Shown here: one piece after another, positions 53,123 to 60,720 of the stretch | How the letters are laid out: each line of letters opens with the position of its first letter | How positions within the stretch are numbered: position 1 is the stretch's first letter | From: JAGQOZ01 sp041399205 | GTDB lineage: Bacteria; Planctomycetota; Planctomycetia; Pirellulales; Pirellulaceae | DNA: 64,000 nucleotides | NCBI GenBank assembly: GCA_041399205.1 | Contig: JAWKTK010000026.1 | Location: 62,001-126,000, forward strand | Direction: 5' to 3' | The notes under the pieces: model-generated | Told to the model about the DNA's origin: nothing | Databases searched by the model: none | What the model saw: the letters and a program-made list of their open reading frames with translations, nothing else | Position numbers and translations under genes: made by a program

Positions 53123-53426
53123 CTTGGGTCAGCGTGCCTGTGATGAACACAGTTGCATTCCGTTCCAGATGTGTCTTGCTTTTTAAGGGTATTGAATGCA
53201 GCACGCCCTTGTTCGTTCAGGAATTGATGGGACGACTGATAAAAATGCCGAGGGTGTAACGACTGCGTCGCGTGTTCCCTCTTGATGTTGAACGAACATA
53301 TGTGACGATAGCCGAATTCCCGTTGTAGCTCAAAGGTTCTTTCGCAGTACAACGCAATAATTAGGAAAGACGAAACGCATCTAATCCGTTGTCGAAGTGT
53401 TCCGCCTAGAAAATGAAAATATTCTA
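53123..53426. other. intergenic region with possible minus-strand transcript
   Basis: 304 bases between the terminator hairpin and the GGCT-like gene. A minus-strand frame covers part of it but shows no family features. It may hold a promoter for a short RNA ending at 53093 and the GGCT promoter; neither is certain. Confidence 0.35.
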
Positions 53427-53849
53427 ATGATCAGCAGGCTTGTTTTTGTGTATGGGACGTTGATGCGAGGCCAGAAGCGCGAGTCGTGTTGGCCTCGATC
53501 GCCCGTGTCGGTGCAAGCTGCTGTGGTTCAAGGAGCGTTGTTTGACTTAGGGCCATACCCGGCGTTGGTACCGGGATTGGATTGGATTATCGGCGAACTT
53601 TGGGAGCTTGATGCAGCTGACGTGGACATCACACTTCGCGTTTTGGATGAAGTGGAATGGTATAACCAAGTGCCCGGCGAAGATCTTTATATTCGAACCG
53701 AAGTGTCTGCCGTCCGAATTTGGGACAATTCGCTGGTGAAGGCCCTGACGTACCACTACGCCGATGTAGGTTCGTTAGCTGGCCAGGCCAAAAGCATCAC
53801 GCCCAATGCGTTGGGATTCTGTCAATGGCGTCCGCTTAAAGAATACTGA
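53427..53849 (+). CDS. gamma-glutamylcyclotransferase-like (AIG2/GGCT) protein
   Basis: 140 residues. RLVFVYGTLMRGQ (residues 4-16) is the GGCT substrate loop, followed by ALVPGLDWIIGELWEL with the conserved Gly-Glu and by RVLDEVEWY; the Glu in DEVEWY may be the catalytic acid. Members cyclise gamma-glutamyl amines or open other gamma-glutamyl bonds. ATG 53427 is chosen over a GTG at 53397. Its stop overlaps the 3' end of the convergent permease-protease gene by 14 bases. Confidence 0.75.
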   Translation: MISRLVFVYGTLMRGQKRESCWPRSPVSVQAAVVQGALFDLGPYPALVPGLDWIIGELWELDAADVDITLRVLDEVEWYNQVPGEDLYIRTEVSAVRIWDNSLVKALTYHYADVGSLAGQAKSITPNALGFCQWRPLKEY

Positions 53850-55635
53850 CGCCCACGGATCGTTCGATATTTTCACTCAGCCGTTCTTCGGCCGAAAGAT
53901 AATGCGGCATGTTTCGCAGCCAAGCGATAGCCAGAGTGCTGGCCACAATGCTGACGACTACCAGAATCCACGAATAATGCACTTCGGCCTGCGGCGATTC
54001 CTGAGTGAGAAACAGCCGAGCTCCGGGATGATCCAGCAGGAATTCTGGAGTGAAGTTCAGTTTTGCCAACAGCTGAGAACTATTGTGCAGAACATGGAAG
54101 GCCATGCACGGCAGAATAGAACACGACTGCACGGCAATGTAGCCTAGGACCAGTCCCAAAACGGCAGCGTTTACCGATTGCTGTAGTATTCCGTGCATGA
54201 TCCCAAAAAAGAAACTGCTGATAATGATGGCCATCTTGCGATTGCCCAGTTTTCGCAGTCCTGAAAGGATGAATCCGCGAAAGGCCAGCTCTTCACACAC
54301 CGCCGGCAGGACGGCTAAGATCAGTAGCAATTGCCAAACGGGCGCCTCCTGAAAGACTCCGCTAAGGCGAGCCAACCCTTCCATGGCAGTTGGCGAAAGT
54401 GGATACAATTTCTGAATCAGATGCGCGAATTCCGCTGCGGCCGGATGAATCAAGATCGCCAATAACACGGCGGTCAACATGGAACCAAGCGAAGGCCGAC
54501 GTAATAGGAGAGTTTCTTTGAAGCTGCGAGTCAACACAATGGTCATGATCAAGACCGGTGTGGCCACAAAGGCAATTTGCGAAATCACTGTGGAAACGGC
54601 AAACGAAGTCCAAGACGTGGGCATTTTCGCCGCCAGGCTACCAAAGAACCCAATGACCAACAGCAATATTGCGCACAAGAATCCTTGGGCCAGGCTGGGC
54701 GTCGGCTGTCGGTCGCGAACCAGATGCATCAGCCACAATCCCACATCCAATCGTTCACTTTCGCGGAACAGCACGGCTTCATCATTGAACTGTTGAATGG
54801 CCCAGCGAACGGCCAGCAAGCAGCACGCGCCAGTCACGAGTGTCACGGGGGCAAAGAACTTGAGTGCAATCAGGTATTCGCCTTCCATCAGCGAACGCAG
54901 CAGCAGCATGACGCCGGTAATTGGAACCAGACTGTTTCCTAGATTCAATTCGACACTGGGCATCAGCGGTATCATGGCCAACGGCATTGTCACGACCATG
55001 AGCGGCATCAAGTAGTATTGACCTTCTTTCGAACTCTTAGCCATTGCGGCCAAGGCCAAAGAAGCGGCACTGAAAATGGCCGCCAGCGGAATCAAGGCTA
55101 ACAAGAGCCAGCCCAACGCGAAAAACGGTGGTGGCCCGATCTGAGCGAATTGGCCTCCTAGCTGGCTGGTAATCAGCGTGCCGGTGACGGCCATACTTCC
55201 TAAGTTCAGTAGCGATGTGGCCAAGCTAAAGATCAAGACCGTGATCATTTTGCCCCAGACAATTTCCTGTCGTTCCGCGGGACTGCTGAGCAATGTTTCT
55301 AGGGTGCCTCGTTCTTTTTCTCCGGCACACAAGTCAATGGCCGGATAGAACGCGCCGGTGAGCGCCCAGATAATGGCGACAAACGGCAAGATCTTGGACC
55401 ACAGGGCAGCTCGGCGACCAGAATCTTCTGACACGTCATGCGCTGTCACGCGAAATGGTTCTGCGGCAGCAGTGGGGATTTCTTCGTCTTCCAGCGTCCT
55501 CTTGACGACCAGCGATCGCCAGCGGTCCAGCACATCGTGGACTCGTTCATAAGCAATACGAGAACGATCCTTCGCGCCGTTAAAGAAAATCTCCGGAGTC
55601 GGCATCTCGCCAGCTCCTTGGATGTGAGCGTGCAA
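53836..55635 (-). CDS. ABC-2 permease with C-terminal CPBP protease, C-terminal part
   Basis: 599 codons of a gene that truly starts at 56030. The first part is NatB-like ABC-2 permease: DLCAGEKERGTLETLLSSPAER is the family signature, followed by several membrane helices. The last third is a CPBP/Abi intramembrane metalloprotease: VCEELAFRGFILSGLRK (E-E-x3-R), SSFFFGIMHGILQQ and MAFHVLHNSS. The fusion suggests an exporter coupled to membrane proteolysis. The apparent ATG at 55635 is internal; one extra base near 55651-55656 joins it to the N-terminal part. It overlaps the GGCT gene by 14 bases. Confidence 0.85.
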   Translation of the reverse strand: MHAHIQGAGEMPTPEIFFNGAKDRSRIAYERVHDVLDRWRSLVVKRTLEDEEIPTAAAEPFRVTAHDVSEDSGRRAALWSKILPFVAIIWALTGAFYPAIDLCAGEKERGTLETLLSSPAERQEIVWGKMITVLIFSLATSLLNLGSMAVTGTLITSQLGGQFAQIGPPPFFALGWLLLALIPLAAIFSAASLALAAMAKSSKEGQYYLMPLMVVTMPLAMIPLMPSVELNLGNSLVPITGVMLLLRSLMEGEYLIALKFFAPVTLVTGACCLLAVRWAIQQFNDEAVLFRESERLDVGLWLMHLVRDRQPTPSLAQGFLCAILLLVIGFFGSLAAKMPTSWTSFAVSTVISQIAFVATPVLIMTIVLTRSFKETLLLRRPSLGSMLTAVLLAILIHPAAAEFAHLIQKLYPLSPTAMEGLARLSGVFQEAPVWQLLLILAVLPAVCEELAFRGFILSGLRKLGNRKMAIIISSFFFGIMHGILQQSVNAAVLGLVLGYIAVQSCSILPCMAFHVLHNSSQLLAKLNFTPEFLLDHPGARLFLTQESPQAEVHYSWILVVVSIVASTLAIAWLRNMPHYLSAEERLSENIERSVGVSIL

Positions 55636-56030
55636 TTGCTGCGGAAAATCCTTGGGAAATAGACAATCGCGTCAATGTTGTCTCGATCCAGTTTCTCTTT
55701 GGCGAATTCGCGAATTTGCTGATCTGAAGCAACGTCCGAAGAGTCGGCCAAAGACAATTCGAACAACCGTGATTGAGACGGTTCCGCGTAAACGTCCGGC
55801 GAAAATCGATCTTCCATCACAAGTTGAGGTGTATCCGGCAGGTTTTCACTGCCAATCAAGTAAATGCTGGTAGGGTGTTCCTGCAAAAATTGGCTGACCT
55901 GAAAGAACGCCATGCCCAATAGTGGATACAGCAACATGGGTAGCACGGCAATCATGAACAGCGTTCGCCGATCGCGAAACTGATCACGGATTTCTCGATG
56001 CAATATCAGTTTGACGTTTCTCCACGTCAT
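55636..56030 (-). CDS. ABC-2 permease, N-terminal part (frameshifted)
   Basis: This frame starts MTWRNVKLILHREIRDQFRD, then a membrane helix FMIAVLPMLLYPLLGMAFFQ and an extracellular loop to DAIVYFP, where the frame breaks. With one added base it continues KDFPQQLHAHIQ into the larger fragment, giving about 730 residues in total. The ATG at 56028-56030 overlaps the stop of the ABC ATPase gene (ATGA-type overlap), so ATPase and permease are translationally coupled. Confidence 0.8.
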
Positions 56031-56782
56031 GATGCCAGCTTCCTTTTCTCGTGGCTCGAAATCAAATCAAAGAAGATTTCTTCCAGGTCTTCATGGTGAT
56101 GTTTCTGGCGAAGGTCTTCTAAGTTACCTTCGTACAAGATATTGCCGCGATGCATGATGGCCAGTCGGTCGCACAGCTTTTCTGCTTCTCGCATGATGTG
56201 CGTCGAAAACACAATGCACTTACCTTGGTCTCGTAGGTCCGCAATGGTATCCAGCAGTGAACGAGCGACCAGGACGTCCAAGCCCGAAGTTGCTTCGTCA
56301 AAAATAATGACGGGCGGATCATGGACTAAAGCGCGAGCAATCGAAACTTTTTGCTTCATGCCGGTCGACATCTTCGCTCCCAGCACATCGCGAATATCAT
56401 TCATCTTGAGTCGATGAAACAGGTTCGTTATCCGCTCTTCTAACTCTCGTTCCGCAATTCCATGCAAGCGACCAAAGTACTGAACCATTTCATAAGCAGT
56501 CATGCGGTCGTATACCGCCGTGTTGCAAGAAACAAAGCCAATTTGTTTGCGAACCTGCGACGGCTGCGTGACCACGTTGGCTCCATTGATGGTGGCCGAA
56601 CCGCAACTGGGACGCAATACCGTGCTCAGGATGCGCAAAGCGGTTGTCTTGCCGGCGCCGTTGGGACCAAGTAAGCCGTAAACTTCGCCGGGATACGCGT
56701 CAAACGTGATACCGGCCAACGCCACAAATTGGCCTCGTCGCAAATCCGAATACGACTTTGTTAGCTCGCGAACGTGTATCAT
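56027..56782 (-). CDS. ABC transporter ATPase (NatA-like)
   Basis: 251 residues from ATG 56782 (the frame is open to 56896 without similarity). Walker A is GLLGPNGAGKTTALRIL; the ABC signature is variant (GAKMSTGMKQKVSIARAL, with STGMKQK in place of LSGGQ), as in NatA/Na+-exporter ATPases; Walker B is VIIFDEATSGLDV; the H-loop is FSTHIM. It couples ATP hydrolysis to the adjacent ABC-2/CPBP permease; the substrate is unknown (sodium, lipid or antibiotic have all been assigned to this family). Confidence 0.9.
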   Translation of the reverse strand: MIHVRELTKSYSDLRRGQFVALAGITFDAYPGEVYGLLGPNGAGKTTALRILSTVLRPSCGSATINGANVVTQPSQVRKQIGFVSCNTAVYDRMTAYEMVQYFGRLHGIAERELEERITNLFHRLKMNDIRDVLGAKMSTGMKQKVSIARALVHDPPVIIFDEATSGLDVLVARSLLDTIADLRDQGKCIVFSTHIMREAEKLCDRLAIMHRGNILYEGNLEDLRQKHHHEDLEEIFFDLISSHEKRKLAS

Positions 56783-57017
56783 GCGTTTCGATCTTCGTGG
56801 GAACCTTCGGAGGAATGCAATGCAGAGTTGCCAAAAACAGTATAGCGAATTGGGCTTCGCGAGCTGGGCGCGGACAAATGGTCTCTGATACAACAACTTA
56901 GCTTACCTGCGGCACCGAATGTCACATTCGGTAGCGATGATGCGGATTGTAATGAAGAAATCGCGGAAAAATAATCCATCGCGTCCGCGAACGGTCCCAA
57001 TTCATTTTTCGTTTTGA

Positions 57018-58955
57018 ATGATTCCTGAGAACATGCCATCCCAGACGGAATATTTTACCCGACTCGTGAAACTCCTCAAAATGGAGGCCGACGAAGAAGC
57101 AGCCCAACAATCGCAGCGCAACGCGTCTCGTTCCATCAAGCAAGCGGAAGCATCGGGGGAAACCTTGGCCGATATGGCGGTGGAAGATGAAGACGTCGGG
57201 CTGGGTGGCCGGCTGCTGGTGCGATTGGTCAAACGCAACCGTGAATTATCGCTACCGTGGACTCGTTTAAGACCTGGTTCGCCCGTGCTGATCTTGCCCG
57301 CCACGGATGGGTCGGATGGTCCAATACCCGGAGTTGTGTCGGAGAAGGATCGGCGATCGATCACAGTGGCGGTCAGCGAACCGATCGATGTGGATCGCTT
57401 TCATGTCGTCTTGGCGGCCGACGAGATTTCTCGGAAACGTCAGACGGACGCCATGCGTTTAGCCGAAAACGCGGAAGCTCGCACGCCACTGGGCCGACTC
57501 CGAGATGTTCTGTTGTTGCAGCGCGAACCCGAATTCCAATCGACGTCCAAACTGAACATTCACTTTTTTGCCGAATTGAACGAATCGCAGCAAACCGCCA
57601 TACAACGTTGCTTGGCGGCCCAAGACTTGGCCATCATCCACGGTCCTCCCGGCACCGGCAAGACAACCACCGTGGTCGAATTGATTCGGCAATTGGTGAT
57701 GCGAGAACAAACCGTGTTGGCCTGCGCGCCCAGCAACCACGCCGTCGACAATCTGATGGAACGCTTGATAGCGTGCGGAGTGAACGCGGTTCGCTTGGGA
57801 CATCCTGCGCGAGTCCTCCCTGCGGTGCGGCAACACACGCTGGATCTCATGGTACGCGAACATGAGAATCTAACGTTAGCCAAGAAACTAATCAAAGACG
57901 CCATGGCGCTGCATCGACAGGCGGACCGGTTTACTCGCTCCAAACCCAAACCGGGACAACGCCGTGAATTGCGGACCGAAGCCAAGGAACTGTTTGCTGA
58001 TGCTAGGCGTCTGGAACGCCAAGCCGTACAGCAGATCCTGGATCGAGCCGACGTGGTGTGCGCTACGACATCGCTGGACGTGCAGGTCTTGGGCGAACGC
58101 GTGTTCGATTGCTTGATGATCGATGAAGCGTGTCAAAGTACGGAAGCCGGTTGCTGGCCACCGCTCACTCGCGCGCACAAACTGGTGCTAGCCGGAGATC
58201 ATTGTCAATTACCTCCGACCGTGGTTTCCAATGCCGCAGCCAAACAAGGCTTGGGAATCAGTCTGCAAGAATGTTTGGTGGAAGCTTATGGTGACAACGT
58301 CACGTCACTTCTGAACGTACAATATCGCATGCATCAAGACATCATGTCGTTTTCTTCGCAACAGTTTTACGAAGACAAACTTGTGGCCGATGCCAGTGTA
58401 TGCGAACACACTCTGCTGGATCTACCGCAGATCGATGCCGAAATCGATGCGCGAGCCATCGAATTTTACGATACGGCCGGCGCTGATTTTGTGGAAGAAG
58501 CAGAAGCGGATGGTGAAAGTCGTTTCAATCGGCGCGAAGCTAAATTCTTGATCTGGAAATTGGAACGTTTGATCAAGGCTGGCGTGACACAGGACCAAAT
58601 CGCGGTGATTGCACCATATGCAGCTCAGGTTCGCTGGTTACGATCTTGGGCCGATGGGCAGCCCGATGGAGCGGCGTTGGAAATCGATTCGGTGGATGGG
58701 TTTCAAGGCCGAGAAAAAGAGGTCGTGCTGTTTTCGTTGGTTCGCTCCAATCCACAAGGTGACATTGGCTTCCTAAAAGATTTGCGGCGCACCAACGTCG
58801 CGATGACTCGAGCCAAACGCAAGCTCATCCTCATTGGCGACAGTGCCACCTTAGCCGGGCACGAATTTTACGCTGGACTGATTGAATACGTCCAGGAAAT
58901 CGGTGCGTATCATTCGGTCTGGGAAGAAGATCTGGATGGCATTGATGCGTGGTAG
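57018..58955 (+). CDS. UPF1/IGHMBP2-like superfamily 1 helicase
   Basis: A 645-residue SF1B helicase of the AAA_11/AAA_12 type. Walker A is GPPGTGKTTT (about residues 209-218), motif II is DEACQSTE, motif III is LAGDHCQLPPTV, motif V is VDGFQGREKEVV and motif VI is NVAMTRAKRKLILIGD, in order. The N-terminal 140 residues resemble the beta-barrel and stalk of UPF1/SMUBP-2 proteins. It likely unwinds RNA or DNA 5'-3'; the cellular role of bacterial members is unclear. It is monocistronic and divergent from the ABC ATPase. Confidence 0.88.
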   Translation: MIPENMPSQTEYFTRLVKLLKMEADEEAAQQSQRNASRSIKQAEASGETLADMAVEDEDVGLGGRLLVRLVKRNRELSLPWTRLRPGSPVLILPATDGSDGPIPGVVSEKDRRSITVAVSEPIDVDRFHVVLAADEISRKRQTDAMRLAENAEARTPLGRLRDVLLLQREPEFQSTSKLNIHFFAELNESQQTAIQRCLAAQDLAIIHGPPGTGKTTTVVELIRQLVMREQTVLACAPSNHAVDNLMERLIACGVNAVRLGHPARVLPAVRQHTLDLMVREHENLTLAKKLIKDAMALHRQADRFTRSKPKPGQRRELRTEAKELFADARRLERQAVQQILDRADVVCATTSLDVQVLGERVFDCLMIDEACQSTEAGCWPPLTRAHKLVLAGDHCQLPPTVVSNAAAKQGLGISLQECLVEAYGDNVTSLLNVQYRMHQDIMSFSSQQFYEDKLVADASVCEHTLLDLPQIDAEIDARAIEFYDTAGADFVEEAEADGESRFNRREAKFLIWKLERLIKAGVTQDQIAVIAPYAAQVRWLRSWADGQPDGAALEIDSVDGFQGREKEVVLFSLVRSNPQGDIGFLKDLRRTNVAMTRAKRKLILIGDSATLAGHEFYAGLIEYVQEIGAYHSVWEEDLDGIDAW

Positions 58956-59127
58956 GCCCGTTTGGTGCTAACGCCCAGACGTGGAATTCCCTGTAGCAAT
59001 TCGGATTTCAACGTGGTCTAATAGGGCGTCGTTTGGATGGCTTGGCCAAGCGATTCATCAAGGCAATGCCAACCGTGTTGCCTTCCCGCCTAAAATTACT
59101 CAGTATTCATTCGCAGGAGCTTCTTCC

Positions 59128-59898
59128 ATGAATTGTTTGGATCACCGCTTTCGATGGCTTTTGACGGCCATCGCGACTCTTGGTATTGCGACCATTTTCG
59201 TTCCGTCACCTTTGCATGCCGAAGAAGATGCGGATGGTTTTACGGCCTTGTTTGACGGCAAGTCTCTAGACGGTTGGGACGGCAATCCCGATTTTTGGCG
59301 AATCGAAGATGGCACCATCACGGGCCAAACCACCAAAGACAATCCAACCAAAGGCAACACGTTCCTGATTTATCGTGATGGCGAATTTGCCAACTTTGAA
59401 CTGCAACTGCAATTTCGCATTGTCGGCGGCAACTCGGGAATTCAATATCGCAGCAAAGAGGCAGACAAATGGGTCATTGGCGGCTATCAAGCTGATTTTG
59501 ATGCACCCGGCCAATACTCCGGTATTCTGTACGAAGAACGTGGTCGAGGTATCCTGGCCATGCGAGGCAACAAAGTCGTGATCAACGCGGATGGTTCCAA
59601 AGAAAACGTTGGGCAAACCACACCGGAAGCGGAGATTCTGGATGCCATCAAGAAAGAAGAATGGAATGATTATCGAGTGATCGCGGACGGCAATCATTTG
59701 ATTCACGAAATCAACGGCAAAGTCACCGTCGATGTTACGGACAACCAAGTAGAGAAACGAGCGGCCAGTGGCTTGCTGGCTCTGCAGCTGCACGCCGGGC
59801 CGCCGATGCTGGTGCAGTTCAAGAATATTCGCATCAAGAAGCTTTCGCCGAATGTAGACGAAGGTGCTGCTGTCGGTTCGGCCGAAAAAAAAAAGTAG
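59128..59898 (+). CDS. DUF1080 (3-keto-disaccharide hydrolase-like) domain protein
   Basis: 256 residues from ATG 59128 (AGGAG upstream) with a signal peptide ending PLHAEE. The DUF1080 domain, a concanavalin-like fold linked to 3-keto-sugar hydrolysis, begins FTALFDGKSLDGWDGNPDFW, with IVGGNSGIQYRSKEADKWV and GRGILAMRGNKVVIN further on. It ends in a Lys run read from an A10 tract (59885-59894) followed by TAG. With one extra A the frame continues KKVVFVAGRPSHGYGSHEHY, the start of a ThuA domain, so the natural product is probably a longer fusion with the downstream ThuA and dehydrogenase domains. Confidence 0.85.
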   Translation: MNCLDHRFRWLLTAIATLGIATIFVPSPLHAEEDADGFTALFDGKSLDGWDGNPDFWRIEDGTITGQTTKDNPTKGNTFLIYRDGEFANFELQLQFRIVGGNSGIQYRSKEADKWVIGGYQADFDAPGQYSGILYEERGRGILAMRGNKVVINADGSKENVGQTTPEAEILDAIKKEEWNDYRVIADGNHLIHEINGKVTVDVTDNQVEKRAASGLLALQLHAGPPMLVQFKNIRIKKLSPNVDEGAAVGSAEKKK

Positions 59899-60416
59899 TC
59901 TTCGTCGCCGGGCGTCCTAGCCACGGTTATGGTTCGCACGAACACTACGCTGGCTGCGTTCTGCTGGCCAAGTATTTGCAAAAAGAGATGCCGAATTTTG
60001 AAACCGTTGTCTATCGCAACGGTTGGCCCGAAGCGGGCGTCGCTGCGTTTGAAGGTGCCGACGCCGTCGTGGTCTATTGCGACGGCGGTGGCGGACATGT
60101 TCTCAATCCGCACATCGATGAATTCGCCCCGCTAATGAAAAAGGGCATTGGACTGGCATGCCTGCACTATGCCGTCGAAACTCCCAAAGGAGAAACGGGA
60201 GACGCTTTTCTGGATTGGTTGGGCGGATACTTTGAAACGCACTGGTCCGTCAATCCTCACTGGGACGCGGAATTCAAATCGTTTCCGAATCATCCCGTCA
60301 CCAGCGGCGTACAGCCCTTCACCATCAACGACGAATGGTATTTCCACATGCGGTTTCGCCCGGAAATGAAGGGCGTGACACCGATTCTTTCCGCTGTGGC
60401 GCCGCGGCTACGATGA
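59895..60416 (+). CDS. ThuA-like domain (part of fused locus)
   Basis: Reads VVFVAGRPSHGYGSHEHYAG directly after the A10 tract and ends at the TGA 60414-60416. It is a ThuA/trehalose-utilisation fold (class-I glutamine-amidotransferase-like): VVVYCDGGGGHVLNPHIDEF, GIGLACLHYAVETPKG, SVNPHWDAEF, NDEWYFHMRF. No start codon or ribosome site precedes VVFV, which supports fusion to DUF1080. Near 60397-60404 one missing base shifts the continuation AATMSRPDGPHSGNPAVR out of frame. Confidence 0.65.
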   Translation, partial: VVFVAGRPSHGYGSHEHYAGCVLLAKYLQKEMPNFETVVYRNGWPEAGVAAFEGADAVVVYCDGGGGHVLNPHIDEFAPLMKKGIGLACLHYAVETPKGETGDAFLDWLGGYFETHWSVNPHWDAEFKSFPNHPVTSGVQPFTINDEWYFHMRFRPEMKGVTPILSAVAPRLR

Positions 60417-60720
60417 GCCGTCCCGATGGCCCGCATAGCGGAAATCCGGCTGTTCGAGCGGCTGTGGCGAAGGGCCTGCCGCAACATGTGGCGTGGGTTG
60501 TGGAACGAGAAGATGGTGGACGAGGCTTCGGGTTTACGGGCGGCCACGTCCATTGGAATTGGGGTGATCCAAATTTTCGCAAAGTGGTCCTGAACGCGTT
60601 GGTCTGGATTTCCAAGTCCGAAGTGCCCGCCAATGGTGTTTCTGGAGACGATCCTTCGCGCACAACTGGAAGAAAACCAAGATTTTCCCAAACCCGATCA
60701 AGCGAACCGTTCGAATCAAA
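60417..60720 (+). pseudogene. frame-broken link between ThuA and dehydrogenase domains
   Basis: Conserved sequence continues in a different frame: SRPDGPHSGNPAVRAAVAKG, RGFGFTGGHVHWNWGDPNFR (the typical end of a planctomycete ThuA domain) and KVVLNALVWISKSEVPANGV. A switch near 60655 gives QLEENQDFPKPDQAN, and another near 60715 enters the frame of the dehydrogenase part. At least two more indels are needed here. No independent start is present. Confidence 0.6.

Noticed and set aside
52993..53352. A 119-codon minus-strand frame upstream of the propeller gene
   Set aside because: It runs through the terminator hairpin and overlaps the propeller start; no family features or ribosome site.
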